A stretch of DNA of 49,487 nucleotides from a virus. The translations under genes and the position numbers were made by a program. Below the pieces are notes generated by a model, which was not told where the DNA came from, ran no database searches, and saw only the letters and a program-made list of their open reading frames with translations. Within the stretch, counting starts at the first letter, position 1; each line of letters begins with the position of its first letter. The stretch spans positions 1-49,487 of IMG/VR virus record IMGVR_UViG_3300008114_002113. One strand, written 5' to 3'. This document shows, piece after piece, positions 1-7,866 of this stretch.

Positions 1-131
1 TCTCAATTAAAGAAACTGTGAATGGTGACTCTGAGTCCTATCTATTGGGAGTTAATGCCGTAGTTGAAGATTCCAAGAACGTTCGATTTTGTATAATCGA
101 CAAAAACGTTCGTGGTGTTAAAATTAATTGA
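1..131 (+). CDS. 3' end of an unknown gene (partial)
   Basis: Only the last 42 codons of a gene that begins before the window are visible. The frame opens at base 3 and closes with TGA at 129-131. The fragment mixes hydrophobic and charged residues, ends in VRGVKIN, and shows no motif I recognise. It lies 31 bases before the next gene on the same strand as the polymerase, so it may share its transcript. Function unknown. Confidence 0.55.
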   Translation, partial: SIKETVNGDSESYLLGVNAVVEDSKNVRFCIIDKNVRGVKIN

Positions 132-162
132 CTTTTTGACCACCATAGAATAAGGTTATAAG

Positions 163-396
163 ATGACATTAGAAGAATTGCAGTCCCTTAACGAGGATGA
201 AACTGCCATGTTATGGTACATGGTAAATAAAATTGGAAGACCTGCCATCTATGGTATAGAATTGGAACCATCAGTATTTCCATCAATTAGTCGTTTTTGG
301 TTGGCAGAAAAGATTTTGGCATCTAAAGATTCTGTTAAACCGGAACACCTTCCTATCTATGAGAGTCTGACATCCAAGTTGGGGTATATCAAATAA
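163..396 (+). CDS. small hypothetical protein upstream of DNA polymerase
   Basis: A 77-residue acidic protein starting MTLEELQSLNEDE and ending SKLGYIK. A purine-rich stretch (AAGG, about 10 bases upstream) can serve as ribosome binding site. It has no signal peptide, membrane segment or cysteine motif. Its stop is only 3 bases before the polymerase start, so the two genes are almost certainly co-transcribed and probably translationally coupled. I do not recognise the family. The position suggests a replication accessory or regulator, which is inference only. Confidence 0.7.
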   Translation: MTLEELQSLNEDETAMLWYMVNKIGRPAIYGIELEPSVFPSISRFWLAEKILASKDSVKPEHLPIYESLTSKLGYIK

Positions 397-399
397 GTT

Positions 400-1467
400 A
401 TGTATCAAAATATTTATATCGACAAGAAGACTGAAACCGTACACCTTTGGGATGACCAAAAGGGATATGTTACGTTCCCGATGCCTAAGTATGCGTACCG
501 TAAGAAGACGGGTGGACGTTATCGTTCTGTTTATGGCGACGAGCTAGAAAAGGTCACCAATTTTAATCGTAATGATCCTTCAATCTTTGAAGGTGATGTT
601 CCTCCCGAAACACGGGTATTGATTGACGCTTACGAAGATAGTGATGAACCTTCCAAAGGACATCGTGTGGTGTTTTTCGACATTGAGGTCAGTTCTGAAG
701 GAGGATTTCCTGTTATTGAAGAAGGTGACAAGGAACTGACGGCTATTGCTTTGTATGACGGTGCTGCATCCAAGTATACAGCGTTCATCTTGGATAAAGA
801 TGGAAAACTTAAAGACAGTGAAACTTCCGATACGATTATTCAAAGTTTTGATAATGAGGAATCGTTGATCAGTCACTTTATGAATAAGTGGGAGGAAATT
901 CAACCCACAATTATCACCGGTTGGAACATCGACGGGTTTGACGTTCCTTATCTGTATAATCGAATCAAACGGGTGATGGGTACAAACTTCGCTAAGAGGT
1001 TGAGTCCTATCCGTGAATGTTACTACAACAATTTCTCTAAACGAATGGTTGTTGCTGGTATTTCGTGTATGGACTATATCGAACTATACAAGAAGTTCAG
1101 TGGCAAAAACGAACCAAGTTATACACTCGGTGCGATTGGTAAGAAAGTGGTCAATATTGACAAGATCACTTATACCGGAAGTCTTAATGATTTGTACCGG
1201 GATGACATTCAAAAGTACATTGAGTACAACCTGAATGACGTTAAGATCGTGGTTGCTCTTGATAAGAAACTACAATTCATCGATCTTGCACGTCGTATTT
1301 GTCATACTGGACATGTTGGTTATGAACAGTTTGGAACTTCATCACGTTATCTTGAAGGTGCTATATTGATGTATCTACGTCGTCAAGGTCGTGTTGCTCC
1401 TAATAAACCATTGGAAGGACGTGAAGAATATGAACAACGAATGGAAATTTTGTTCGTGGTAAATTGA
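400..1467 (+). CDS. DNA polymerase family B, N-terminal and 3'-5' exonuclease part
   Basis: This 355-residue protein carries the exonuclease half of a T4 gp43-like family B polymerase: Exo I (FFDIE, residues 92-96), Exo II (GWNIDGFDVPY, 174-184) and Exo III (YNLNDVKIV, 276-284). The region after residue 305 (VGYEQFGTSSRYLEGAI) is the usual lead-in to the palm. The reading frame then ends about 40 residues later in an unrelated-looking tail (MEILFVVN), exactly where the segment with palm motif A (DxxSLYP) should follow. The next ORF resumes the polymerase in another frame. Together the two have about 790 residues against roughly 900 for T4 gp43. Either the gene is truly broken or split, or sequence was lost in assembly. 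Confidence 0.9.
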   Translation: MYQNIYIDKKTETVHLWDDQKGYVTFPMPKYAYRKKTGGRYRSVYGDELEKVTNFNRNDPSIFEGDVPPETRVLIDAYEDSDEPSKGHRVVFFDIEVSSEGGFPVIEEGDKELTAIALYDGAASKYTAFILDKDGKLKDSETSDTIIQSFDNEESLISHFMNKWEEIQPTIITGWNIDGFDVPYLYNRIKRVMGTNFAKRLSPIRECYYNNFSKRMVVAGISCMDYIELYKKFSGKNEPSYTLGAIGKKVVNIDKITYTGSLNDLYRDDIQKYIEYNLNDVKIVVALDKKLQFIDLARRICHTGHVGYEQFGTSSRYLEGAILMYLRRQGRVAPNKPLEGREEYEQRMEILFVVN

Positions 1468-2780
1468 CCGAGGTAATTCTCAGTGGTCAAAAGTATTCTG
1501 CTCAGGATTTCAGTGAAATGTTGATTCAGAATAACCTCAGCGTTGCTAGTAACGGAGCAGTGTATAAACTTCCAAAGGGAGAAGGTGAAGAGGGTACTAT
1601 TCCAAGTATTCTTATCAAGTGGTTCAATGAACGTAAAGAAATGCGTAAGTTGGCCAAGAAACACGCTGATGCTAAAGAGTGGGAAATGTATGAGTTCTAC
1701 GATCAACGTCAGAAGGTTCAAAAGATCTTGTTAAACTCCATTTATGGTTGTTTGGGTCTTCCTGTGTTTCGTTTTTATGATAAGGACAACGCTGAGGCAG
1801 TTACCTTGAGTGGTGTCAGCATCATTAAGACTGCGAATATGGCAATCAACCAGTATTACAAGAATGTCTTGGGTGAAGAGGCTAAGGGTAACGATTATGT
1901 TATCTACGTTGATACCGATTCTTGTTTTGCCAGTGCGTTGCCTATTATCAAGAAAACGATGCCGGATATTGATATGGAAGATGAAAAACAAATGACGGAG
2001 GCGATTCTCAAGGTAACTGGAGAAGCTCAGACTTATGTCAACAAGATGTTTGACATTATGTCACTTCGTTTGTTTAACGTGAAGAAACATAGGTTTGACG
2101 CAAAACAAGAGGTGATTGCCAAGTCATCGTTTTGGTTGGCGAAGAAACGGTATTGTCAGTTCATTATTAACAAGGGTGGAGTTGAGTGTGACGAATTGGA
2201 AGTTAAGGGTATTGACGTTGTTAGAACGTCGTTTCCTGCCAAGTTTCGTACCTTTATGAAACAGTTCTTGATTGATCTTTTGAAGAAGGTTGATCAGGAG
2301 ACCATTAACAACAACATTCTACAGTTCAAAGAGGACATGAAGGACTTTGGTGTTATTGAACTGGCGAAGAATACCAGTGTAAAGTTTAAGAGTGATGCGA
2401 CAAAAAAGGTGGATTACAATCCTAAGAGTCGTCAACCTTTTCAAATCATTTCAGGTACTCCTGCTCAGGTTAAGGCAGCATTGTATTATAACGATCTATT
2501 GGCACAGTTTAATTTGACCAAGATTATTCCTCCGATATTTCATGGTCAGAAGATTAAGTGGGTATATCTAAAACAGAATGAGTATGGTATTGAGTGTCTT
2601 GCTATGAAGGCGGACGGTACTGATCCTCAACCGATTATGGATATTATCACAAAGTATATGGATCGTGATACCATGTATGAACAAGAGTTGAAGAGTAAAC
2701 TTGTTGATTTTTACGAGGTGTTAAATTGGGAGTACCCAAATTCAAATTGGAAAGCTGCATCTGCATTTTTTGAGTTTTGA
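1464..2780 (+). CDS. DNA polymerase family B, palm/fingers/thumb part lacking motif A
   Basis: This 438-residue protein continues the polymerase: fingers helix and motif B (KILLNSIYGCLG, residues 87-98), motif C (YVDTDS, 148-153, the palm metal aspartates), then a KKRY motif and a thumb-like C-terminus. The annotated start is TTG overlapping the previous stop (TTGA). Read upstream in the same frame the protein continues smoothly as NFVRGKLTEVIL, so the natural polypeptide began earlier. Motif A with the first catalytic aspartate is in neither fragment. As it stands it could not polymerise alone. A missing piece of roughly 50-70 residues would restore the family's usual length. Confidence 0.88.
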   Translation: MTEVILSGQKYSAQDFSEMLIQNNLSVASNGAVYKLPKGEGEEGTIPSILIKWFNERKEMRKLAKKHADAKEWEMYEFYDQRQKVQKILLNSIYGCLGLPVFRFYDKDNAEAVTLSGVSIIKTANMAINQYYKNVLGEEAKGNDYVIYVDTDSCFASALPIIKKTMPDIDMEDEKQMTEAILKVTGEAQTYVNKMFDIMSLRLFNVKKHRFDAKQEVIAKSSFWLAKKRYCQFIINKGGVECDELEVKGIDVVRTSFPAKFRTFMKQFLIDLLKKVDQETINNNILQFKEDMKDFGVIELAKNTSVKFKSDATKKVDYNPKSRQPFQIISGTPAQVKAALYYNDLLAQFNLTKIIPPIFHGQKIKWVYLKQNEYGIECLAMKADGTDPQPIMDIITKYMDRDTMYEQELKSKLVDFYEVLNWEYPNSNWKAASAFFEF

Positions 2781-2782
2781 TT

Positions 2783-3553
2783 ATGAATATTGCTATTTTG
2801 ATGTCAGGAAGAACCGAACGGTTTAATTTTGTTTTAGATTTGAATAAAAGCAATTTGATCCAACCACTTTTGGATTCGGGTCATAAAGTTGATATGTTTG
2901 GATCTTTCTGGGATGAACATGATACAGAATCATGTATTCACGCATTTCAACCCCATTTGAAAGTTACTGACATTGAAACGTTTACACCTTTCACTTGTGG
3001 TATGATTAATAATTTTAACGAACATGAAGAACGTATTAAGAAGTATCAAAATGATAGTAAACTTTCAAATACATTGTATTGGCTTTATAAGTTGAATCGT
3101 TTATATAAAATTGTTAAACAGTATGAACGTATGAATAGTATAAAATATGACTATTATGTTCGTATTCGTCCTGACGTTGGATTGAGATATCCATTTAATG
3201 TAGATGATTTAAATCACTTAACGGATGATTCTATTATTACCCACGTTGACCACGTAGTTAATTCGGGTGGTAAGATATATGGGTGTGGAGAAGGATGGAT
3301 AGATGACAATTTCTGTATTGCTAAACAACATCCATTTGAGGTCTATTGTAGTGTCTACGATGATATACTGTCACTCTGTGATATGTGTCAGAACTGTATA
3401 TCTCATTTGTTGTTTAAAAAACAATTTGAATTGAAGAATATAAAAACATTGCTTCCTAATTCGCCATTAATTATAGTTCATAAAACCCATATGGGTATAC
3501 AACTGTTTACTTACTTTGAATATGTGTACCCAAATTTTGGTGTTACCCGGTAA
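2783..3553 (+). CDS. glycosyltransferase-like protein (putative)
   Basis: A 256-residue protein starting MNIAILMSGRTERF. I chose the ATG at 2783, just after the polymerase stop. An earlier in-frame TTG at 2777 overlaps that stop. The opening beta-strand with ILMSGRTER and the later YDYYVRIRPDVGL (about residues 122-134) resemble small GT-A-like sugar transferases in surface-glycan clusters, but I cannot name a family with certainty. It is the first gene of the cassette that interrupts the replication genes and uses far more AAA, ATA and AAT codons than the polymerase, consistent with separate acquisition. Confidence 0.65.
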   Translation: MNIAILMSGRTERFNFVLDLNKSNLIQPLLDSGHKVDMFGSFWDEHDTESCIHAFQPHLKVTDIETFTPFTCGMINNFNEHEERIKKYQNDSKLSNTLYWLYKLNRLYKIVKQYERMNSIKYDYYVRIRPDVGLRYPFNVDDLNHLTDDSIITHVDHVVNSGGKIYGCGEGWIDDNFCIAKQHPFEVYCSVYDDILSLCDMCQNCISHLLFKKQFELKNIKTLLPNSPLIIVHKTHMGIQLFTYFEYVYPNFGVTR

Positions 3554-3555
3554 GT

Positions 3556-3660
3556 GTGATTGAGTTAATTATTTTTGATTTGGATAAAGTTTTGGTTGAA
3601 ACAAATATTGAAAATATGTGGGGTGGGAAAACTAGAAGAGTAAAAAATTATATTAAGTAA
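3556..3660 (+). pseudogene. HAD-family phosphatase remnant (N-terminal motif I only)
   Basis: A GTG-initiated 34-codon frame starts 2 bases after the previous stop. It begins VIELIIFDLDKVLVETN, a textbook HAD motif I (hydrophobic strand, then DxDxxLVxT), and breaks off after about 17 more residues in a basic tail. A functional HAD enzyme needs about 200 residues with motifs II-IV, which are absent. It therefore looks like the 5' stump of a deleted phosphatase gene. HAD phosphatases often sit next to nucleotidyltransferases in sugar-phosphate pathways, so the intact ancestor may have acted with the RLP and nucleotidyltransferase that follow. The alternative of a functional micro-peptide is unlikely. 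Confidence 0.6.
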
Positions 3661-3691
3661 AACGATTAAATATAAATTAGTTATAATTGTT

Positions 3692-4903
3692 ATGATAACC
3701 AAATCGATAAAAGAACTTATTTTTGTTAACCGGAACACTGTGTTTTCTGGTAACATTGTTACATATTATATTAAATCTAAAACGGATTTATTTGATGCGG
3801 CTAAAGCTATTGCATTGGGACAAAGTGTTGGGAACCCAGAAAAAAGATCCGAATTTGAAAGCAACGAATTGTTTGAAACATTTTGTGCCAAAGTTATTAT
3901 AGACGACGTTGATTTTTCTAAAAATGAAGGATCGGTTGATATTTATTATCCAGACTCCAATTTCAATTATCAAGAAGATGGAATAACACATTTTTTAACC
4001 ACTATTATGGGTGGACAAGTTGATATTGACATCATTCAAAAATGTCGAATAACAAACATACAGTTTTCAAATAAATTCACATCCATATTTAATGGACCGA
4101 ATCTTGGTTTATATGAAATGCGGCAGTTGTGTAACATCAATGATAAAACACCGTTATTTGGTGGAATTATCAAACCGAAAATCGGACTTAATGTAAATGA
4201 TTATGTAGAAGTTGTTAAAATTTATGCGGATAATGGATGTAATTTTATCAAAGAGGATGAAATTTTATCAAATCAATCGTTTTGTTCAATTGAAAAACGA
4301 CTTGAAAAGATTGGTGATTATCTTAGAACCAACAACATTAAGATGGTCTATGCACCATCGATAACGTGTGACCATTTATATTTAGAGGACCGTATACGTA
4401 AAGTCCATAATATGGGAATAAACGGTATCCACATCAATATTCATAGTGGATACGGTGCATATAAATTGGCAAAAGATCTTAATCTATCTATGTTTTTACA
4501 TTATCAGAAAAGTGGAGATAGGTTATGGACAAATCCACAACACGATTATTCTATAGATGAATCAGTTTTGTTTGAAATTGCAAGTCGATGTGGATGTTCT
4601 ACACTTCATGTTGGTATGATTGGTGGATATTTAAATAGCGATTCTGATAGTTTGAAGAAAACTATAAAGAAACTAGTTGAATTAAATTCTGTGCCAGCTT
4701 TAAGTTGTGGAATGCATCCGGGGTTAATTGAATATATTAAATCCGAACTTGGTCATTCAAACTGGATGGCAAATGTTGGTGGATCAATTTCATCACATCC
4801 GATGGGCAGTAAAGCTGGCGTAAAAGCGATGGTCCAATCGATTCAAAAAACATACGGTGATGAATATTACACAGCAATTGAAACGTGGGGATTAAAGAAA
4901 TGA
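3692..4903 (+). CDS. RuBisCO-like protein (form IV-type RLP)
   Basis: A 403-residue protein with the RuBisCO large-subunit fold signature. Residues 161-163 KPK match RuBisCO Lys175/Lys177. Residues 187-190 KEDE match the carbamylated Lys201 with metal ligands Asp203/Glu204. His270 and His306 match His294 and His327. SCG 338-340 and GG 363-364 match the two phosphate-binding loops. Key changes: the loop-6 lysine (Lys334) is Tyr313, Arg295 is Tyr271, and the Thr65-Trp66 pair is Asn-Pro (48-49). The metal/enolisation site is therefore kept while CO2 fixation is not expected, as in form IV RLPs (DK-MTP-1-P enolase and sugar-acid-phosphate enzymes). Its stop overlaps the nucleotidyltransferase start (ATGA). 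The substrate is unknown. Confidence 0.9.
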   Translation: MITKSIKELIFVNRNTVFSGNIVTYYIKSKTDLFDAAKAIALGQSVGNPEKRSEFESNELFETFCAKVIIDDVDFSKNEGSVDIYYPDSNFNYQEDGITHFLTTIMGGQVDIDIIQKCRITNIQFSNKFTSIFNGPNLGLYEMRQLCNINDKTPLFGGIIKPKIGLNVNDYVEVVKIYADNGCNFIKEDEILSNQSFCSIEKRLEKIGDYLRTNNIKMVYAPSITCDHLYLEDRIRKVHNMGINGIHINIHSGYGAYKLAKDLNLSMFLHYQKSGDRLWTNPQHDYSIDESVLFEIASRCGCSTLHVGMIGGYLNSDSDSLKKTIKKLVELNSVPALSCGMHPGLIEYIKSELGHSNWMANVGGSISSHPMGSKAGVKAMVQSIQKTYGDEYYTAIETWGLKK

Positions 4904-5625
4904 CTTTAAACGTTGTTATACCAGCTGCTGGTCTTGGTACTCGATTTAATACCACAATTCCAAAACCTTTACTGGATGTTAATGGATCTCCGATGTTAGC
5001 GAGAGTTATAAATAACTTTCATCATCGTGATGTAAAGTTTTTTGTATGCATTCTTAAAGAGCATCAACAGAAATTTAATATCATAGATAATGTAAAAACA
5101 TACTGTGACACATCATCTATCAACTATGTTATCATTGATGAACTTACAGATGGACCTGCTCGAACATCCTATTTTGTAAAACAACATATTAATGTCGATG
5201 AACCATTGATCGTGACAAATTGTGATCAGGTTATTTTTGATTTGGATTTGGATAAACTAACGTCTTTTTCAGAAAAGAAATCAGCAGATGGAGTCGTTGG
5301 GACGTTTTATTCAAATAGTCCAAAAAATAGTTATATTAGATTAAATGATGATGGGTTAGTTACACAAGTTAGAGAAAAAGAGGTTATTAGTAATTATGCT
5401 ACAAACGGACTTCATTTTTGGTCAAAAGGATCTTATTTCTTTGAGTCATGTGACGAAATGTTTTCTCGAAATGACAGAGTAAATAATGAGTTTTATGTTG
5501 GACCAAGTTACAACTATATGATCAACAAAGGAATGAAAGTTGTTCAATATTTTTTCAATGAACATTTTCCAATAGGAATCCCACAAGATTTAGAGTTATT
5601 TAAAAAAATAGATGAAAATATTTGA
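4900..5625 (+). CDS. sugar-phosphate nucleotidyltransferase (GT-A NTP_transferase fold)
   Basis: This 241-residue enzyme should activate a sugar (or polyol) phosphate to an NDP derivative. It has the signature AAGLGTRF (residues 9-16) and PKPLL (21-25) that bind the NTP, a metal-binding TNCDQV strand near residue 108, and a C-terminal G(I/T)PQDLE motif typical of RmlA/HddC/LicC-like capsule enzymes. The ATG at 4900 overlaps the RLP stop. An upstream GTG in frame is less likely. Tight coupling to the RLP suggests that the RLP product, or its dephosphorylated or isomerised form, is what gets activated. The nucleotide used cannot be read from the sequence. Confidence 0.85.
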   Translation: MTLNVVIPAAGLGTRFNTTIPKPLLDVNGSPMLARVINNFHHRDVKFFVCILKEHQQKFNIIDNVKTYCDTSSINYVIIDELTDGPARTSYFVKQHINVDEPLIVTNCDQVIFDLDLDKLTSFSEKKSADGVVGTFYSNSPKNSYIRLNDDGLVTQVREKEVISNYATNGLHFWSKGSYFFESCDEMFSRNDRVNNEFYVGPSYNYMINKGMKVVQYFFNEHFPIGIPQDLELFKKIDENI

Positions 5626-5938
5626 TTCAAAACCGTTTATGGATAAAGGCGGTTGGTTTATTGGAGATTTCGAACCAACTGTTTTTAAAACGACTGCATT
5701 TGAGGTTTCATACAAACTCCATTATAAAGGAGAGAGTTGGCCAACTCACCACCATAAGGTAAGTGAAGAAATAAACTTTCTAATTCGTGGTAGAATGACT
5801 ATTAATGATGTAGTTATTAATGTTGGAACCATATTCATCATTGATCGATATGAATCGATAAAACCAGTATTTCTGGAAGATTGTGAACTAATTGTTGTGA
5901 AAGTTCCGTCTTCGAAAAATGACAAATATGAAGATTAA
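5612..5938 (+). CDS. single-domain cupin protein
   Basis: A 108-residue protein overlapping the nucleotidyltransferase by 14 bases. Cupin motif 1 is complete: His46-x-His48-x4-Glu53-x6-Gly60, the usual metal ligands. Motif 2 normally supplies a fourth ligand histidine, but the matching strand (residues 69-85) has none, so the metal site would be three-ligand. Small cupins in sugar clusters act as isomerases, epimerases or sensors; acireductone dioxygenase is also a cupin but is longer. Translation coupled to the NTase implies a shared pathway. The reaction is unknown. Confidence 0.8.
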   Translation: MKIFDSKPFMDKGGWFIGDFEPTVFKTTAFEVSYKLHYKGESWPTHHHKVSEEINFLIRGRMTINDVVINVGTIFIIDRYESIKPVFLEDCELIVVKVPSSKNDKYED

Positions 5939-5940
5939 TT

Positions 5941-6573
5941 ATGAGCAATATAGATCAAAATTTATACGTTAAGAATACATCAAATGTTAATGGACTTTCT
6001 TATCTACCATCTTTCAAAAATGAATATGATAACGACGTTGACTGGCCCCGATGGTTTGATGTAAAAAACGGGATTCCAAATGAAATTAGTGATGCGAACA
6101 AAGAAGCATTGGATGATATTCTACGTAAGGTCAATGTAAAAAACGTCATTGAAATTGGTATTTCTCGTAATGATACAAGATCTTTTACCACACAACTACT
6201 TTACGCAAAGAAAGGAATTTATTGTGGAATTGATATTGAGGACAAAACATTTTTGAATGATCATTTAAATCGTGTATATACAATCAAAGCTAATTCACAT
6301 GATCAATCAACTATACGTTCATATTTAAATACCATTGGATTGAAAAAATGTTCTGTATTATTTATCGATGGATGGCACTCGGTTAATACTGTTATTAATG
6401 ACTGGAAATATACAGATTTGCTTGATGACAATGGTGTCGTTATTTTTCATGATACTAACTATCATCCGGGTCCAAATCTTATTATTGATGCAATTGATCG
6501 ATCCATGTATAGGGTAGTAAAGTATTGTGATGGTGGTTGTGATTGGGGTATTGCAGCTGCGTATAATTTATGA
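5941..6573 (+). CDS. SAM-methyltransferase-fold protein (Methyltransf_24-like)
   Basis: A 210-residue Rossmann-fold protein. The SAM loop region reads VIEIGISR, followed by YCGIDIED, then FIDGWHSVNTVINDW and VVIFHDTNYHPGP. This FIDG-H...FHDT pattern is characteristic of class I methyltransferases of the Methyltransf_24 and cephalosporin-hydroxylase type found among sugar O-methyltransferases. The glycine-rich motif I is degenerate (EIGIS in place of GxGxG), so activity is plausible but not assured. It starts 2 bases after the cupin and overlaps the next glycosyltransferase by 4 bases. A role in modifying a sugar or glycan is inferred from context. Confidence 0.75.
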   Translation: MSNIDQNLYVKNTSNVNGLSYLPSFKNEYDNDVDWPRWFDVKNGIPNEISDANKEALDDILRKVNVKNVIEIGISRNDTRSFTTQLLYAKKGIYCGIDIEDKTFLNDHLNRVYTIKANSHDQSTIRSYLNTIGLKKCSVLFIDGWHSVNTVINDWKYTDLLDDNGVVIFHDTNYHPGPNLIIDAIDRSMYRVVKYCDGGCDWGIAAAYNL

Positions 6574-7406
6574 TACACGTATATATTCTAACATATAATA
6601 ATAACCAAATCTTAAACGGATGGGCATTAAAATCATTACACGAATCAGAGTATGACCGTGATAAAGTCAAGGTTTTTGTAATAAACAATCACAGCAATAT
6701 TGTTATTGAGGAACAATATAAACAAACTGTTACTGTATTAAACAATGTATTACGTCCAGATTTTTCAACTGGACATTTGGCCAGAAATTGGAATCAGGCA
6801 ATAATGAGAGGATTTGTTAATTTGAATAATCCTCAATGTGAATATGTTATCACATGTCATAACGATACCGTCTTCAAAAAAGACTGGTATAATAAATTAA
6901 TGAAACATGCACGTATATACAACTATATTCAGTTAGGTGCTGGCGATCAATTTCAAATGTTTAGCCCAATTGCTGTAAAATATATTGGCATGAACGATGA
7001 ACGATTTTGTGGAAACGGTGTACAAGAAGCAGATTATTTGTTACGTGCCAGATTATATTTTGGACAACATTCGACTATTAATGACTATAGTCATGATCGA
7101 ATTCATAATCCAATTGAAGAAAATGACGTGATCGAAACTACACCCCTTGGATGGCAACATTCAAAAGACATCCACGCATTGTATGTACGATTTCATCCGA
7201 TTTGTTATACTATTTTTAAGAAAAAGTGGGGAATATCTCCTATCGAATGGAGTCGTTATGATGTTCCATTTGACAGTCTTGAACCACTAATTGATAACTA
7301 TATTTTATACCCATATTTTGAACGGGATATCATTACATTAAAACAACAAAAATACGTTTGTGAAGATACTTCGCTTGATGAAATTTGTAAACTAAGAACC
7401 AGATGA
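6570..7406 (+). CDS. family 2-like glycosyltransferase
   Basis: A 278-residue GT-A protein. It starts MIHVYILTYNN (the GT2 opening strand) followed by VFVINNHSN, and carries the metal-binding motif as ITCHNDTVF near residue 109, a DxD variant with HND. The C-terminal part has WQHSKD and a histidine/aromatic-rich acceptor region. It overlaps both neighbours by 4 bases (ATGA), so it belongs to one continuous operon with the RLP cassette. The donor sugar is probably supplied by the upstream nucleotidyltransferase; this is inference. Confidence 0.8.
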   Translation: MIHVYILTYNNNQILNGWALKSLHESEYDRDKVKVFVINNHSNIVIEEQYKQTVTVLNNVLRPDFSTGHLARNWNQAIMRGFVNLNNPQCEYVITCHNDTVFKKDWYNKLMKHARIYNYIQLGAGDQFQMFSPIAVKYIGMNDERFCGNGVQEADYLLRARLYFGQHSTINDYSHDRIHNPIEENDVIETTPLGWQHSKDIHALYVRFHPICYTIFKKKWGISPIEWSRYDVPFDSLEPLIDNYILYPYFERDIITLKQQKYVCEDTSLDEICKLRTR

Positions 7407-7864
7407 AACTCATATCACACAGAGGCAACTTACATGGACCAAATCCGGATAAAGAAAACCATCCAGATTACATTACCTCTGCATTAAAAGCTGGACATGA
7501 TGTTGAAGTTGATGTATGGTATCAGAATAACAAGTGGTATTTGGGACATGATAACCCTGAATATCAGGTTAAGTATGATTTTCTAGCAGAACGTAAGTTT
7601 TGGCTACATGCCAAGAATGGAGATGCGTTTCACCTATTGTTACAAGATTTTACGTTGAATGTATTTTGGCACACCGATGAAGATTGGGTATTGACAAGTA
7701 AACGATATATTTGGACTTATCCTACCAAACAATTATATCCTGAAAGCATCTGTGTAATGCCAGAACGGGGTTGGATGGGTGATCTTACAAAATGCTATGC
7801 AGTATGTACTGACTTCGTAAAAGAATTTCCAGAACAGTTTGAACAAGAATATTGGCTAAATTAG
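7403..7864 (+). CDS. GDPD-like phosphodiesterase (short form)
   Basis: A 153-residue TIM-barrel fragment resembling glycerophosphodiester phosphodiesterase: SHRGN at residues 5-9 (catalytic His), a PDKENHPDYITSAL helix, then VEVDVW (35-40) carrying the metal ligands, and GHDNP near residue 49 matching the family's second catalytic histidine. Full GDPDs have about 230-260 residues, so this is a reduced version lacking the last strands, a form also seen in sugar clusters. It may cut a phosphodiester in a glycan or lipid headgroup. It overlaps the upstream glycosyltransferase by 4 bases and precedes the GT10-like gene by 2. Confidence 0.75.
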   Translation: MKLISHRGNLHGPNPDKENHPDYITSALKAGHDVEVDVWYQNNKWYLGHDNPEYQVKYDFLAERKFWLHAKNGDAFHLLLQDFTLNVFWHTDEDWVLTSKRYIWTYPTKQLYPESICVMPERGWMGDLTKCYAVCTDFVKEFPEQFEQEYWLN

Positions 7865-7866
7865 TT

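Noticed and set aside
580-903. Antisense ORF in the polymerase gene
   Set aside because: It lies wholly opposite the conserved exonuclease coding region and has no family features.
1440-1470. Programmed ribosomal frameshift joining the two polymerase frames
   Set aside because: Even after joining the frames, motif A and its surroundings are missing. There is also no slippery heptamer with a following structure.
3692-4903. A true CO2-fixing RuBisCO
   Set aside because: The loop-6 lysine needed for carboxylation is Tyr313, and the Thr-Trp substrate contacts and Arg295 are changed. Only the metal/enolisation site is kept.
3556-5938. A methionine salvage cluster (MtnW, MtnX, MtnD)
   Set aside because: HAD, RLP and cupin families match by fold, but the HAD is a stump, the cupin is much shorter than acireductone dioxygenase and lacks the motif 2 ligand, and a nucleotidyltransferase sits in the middle.
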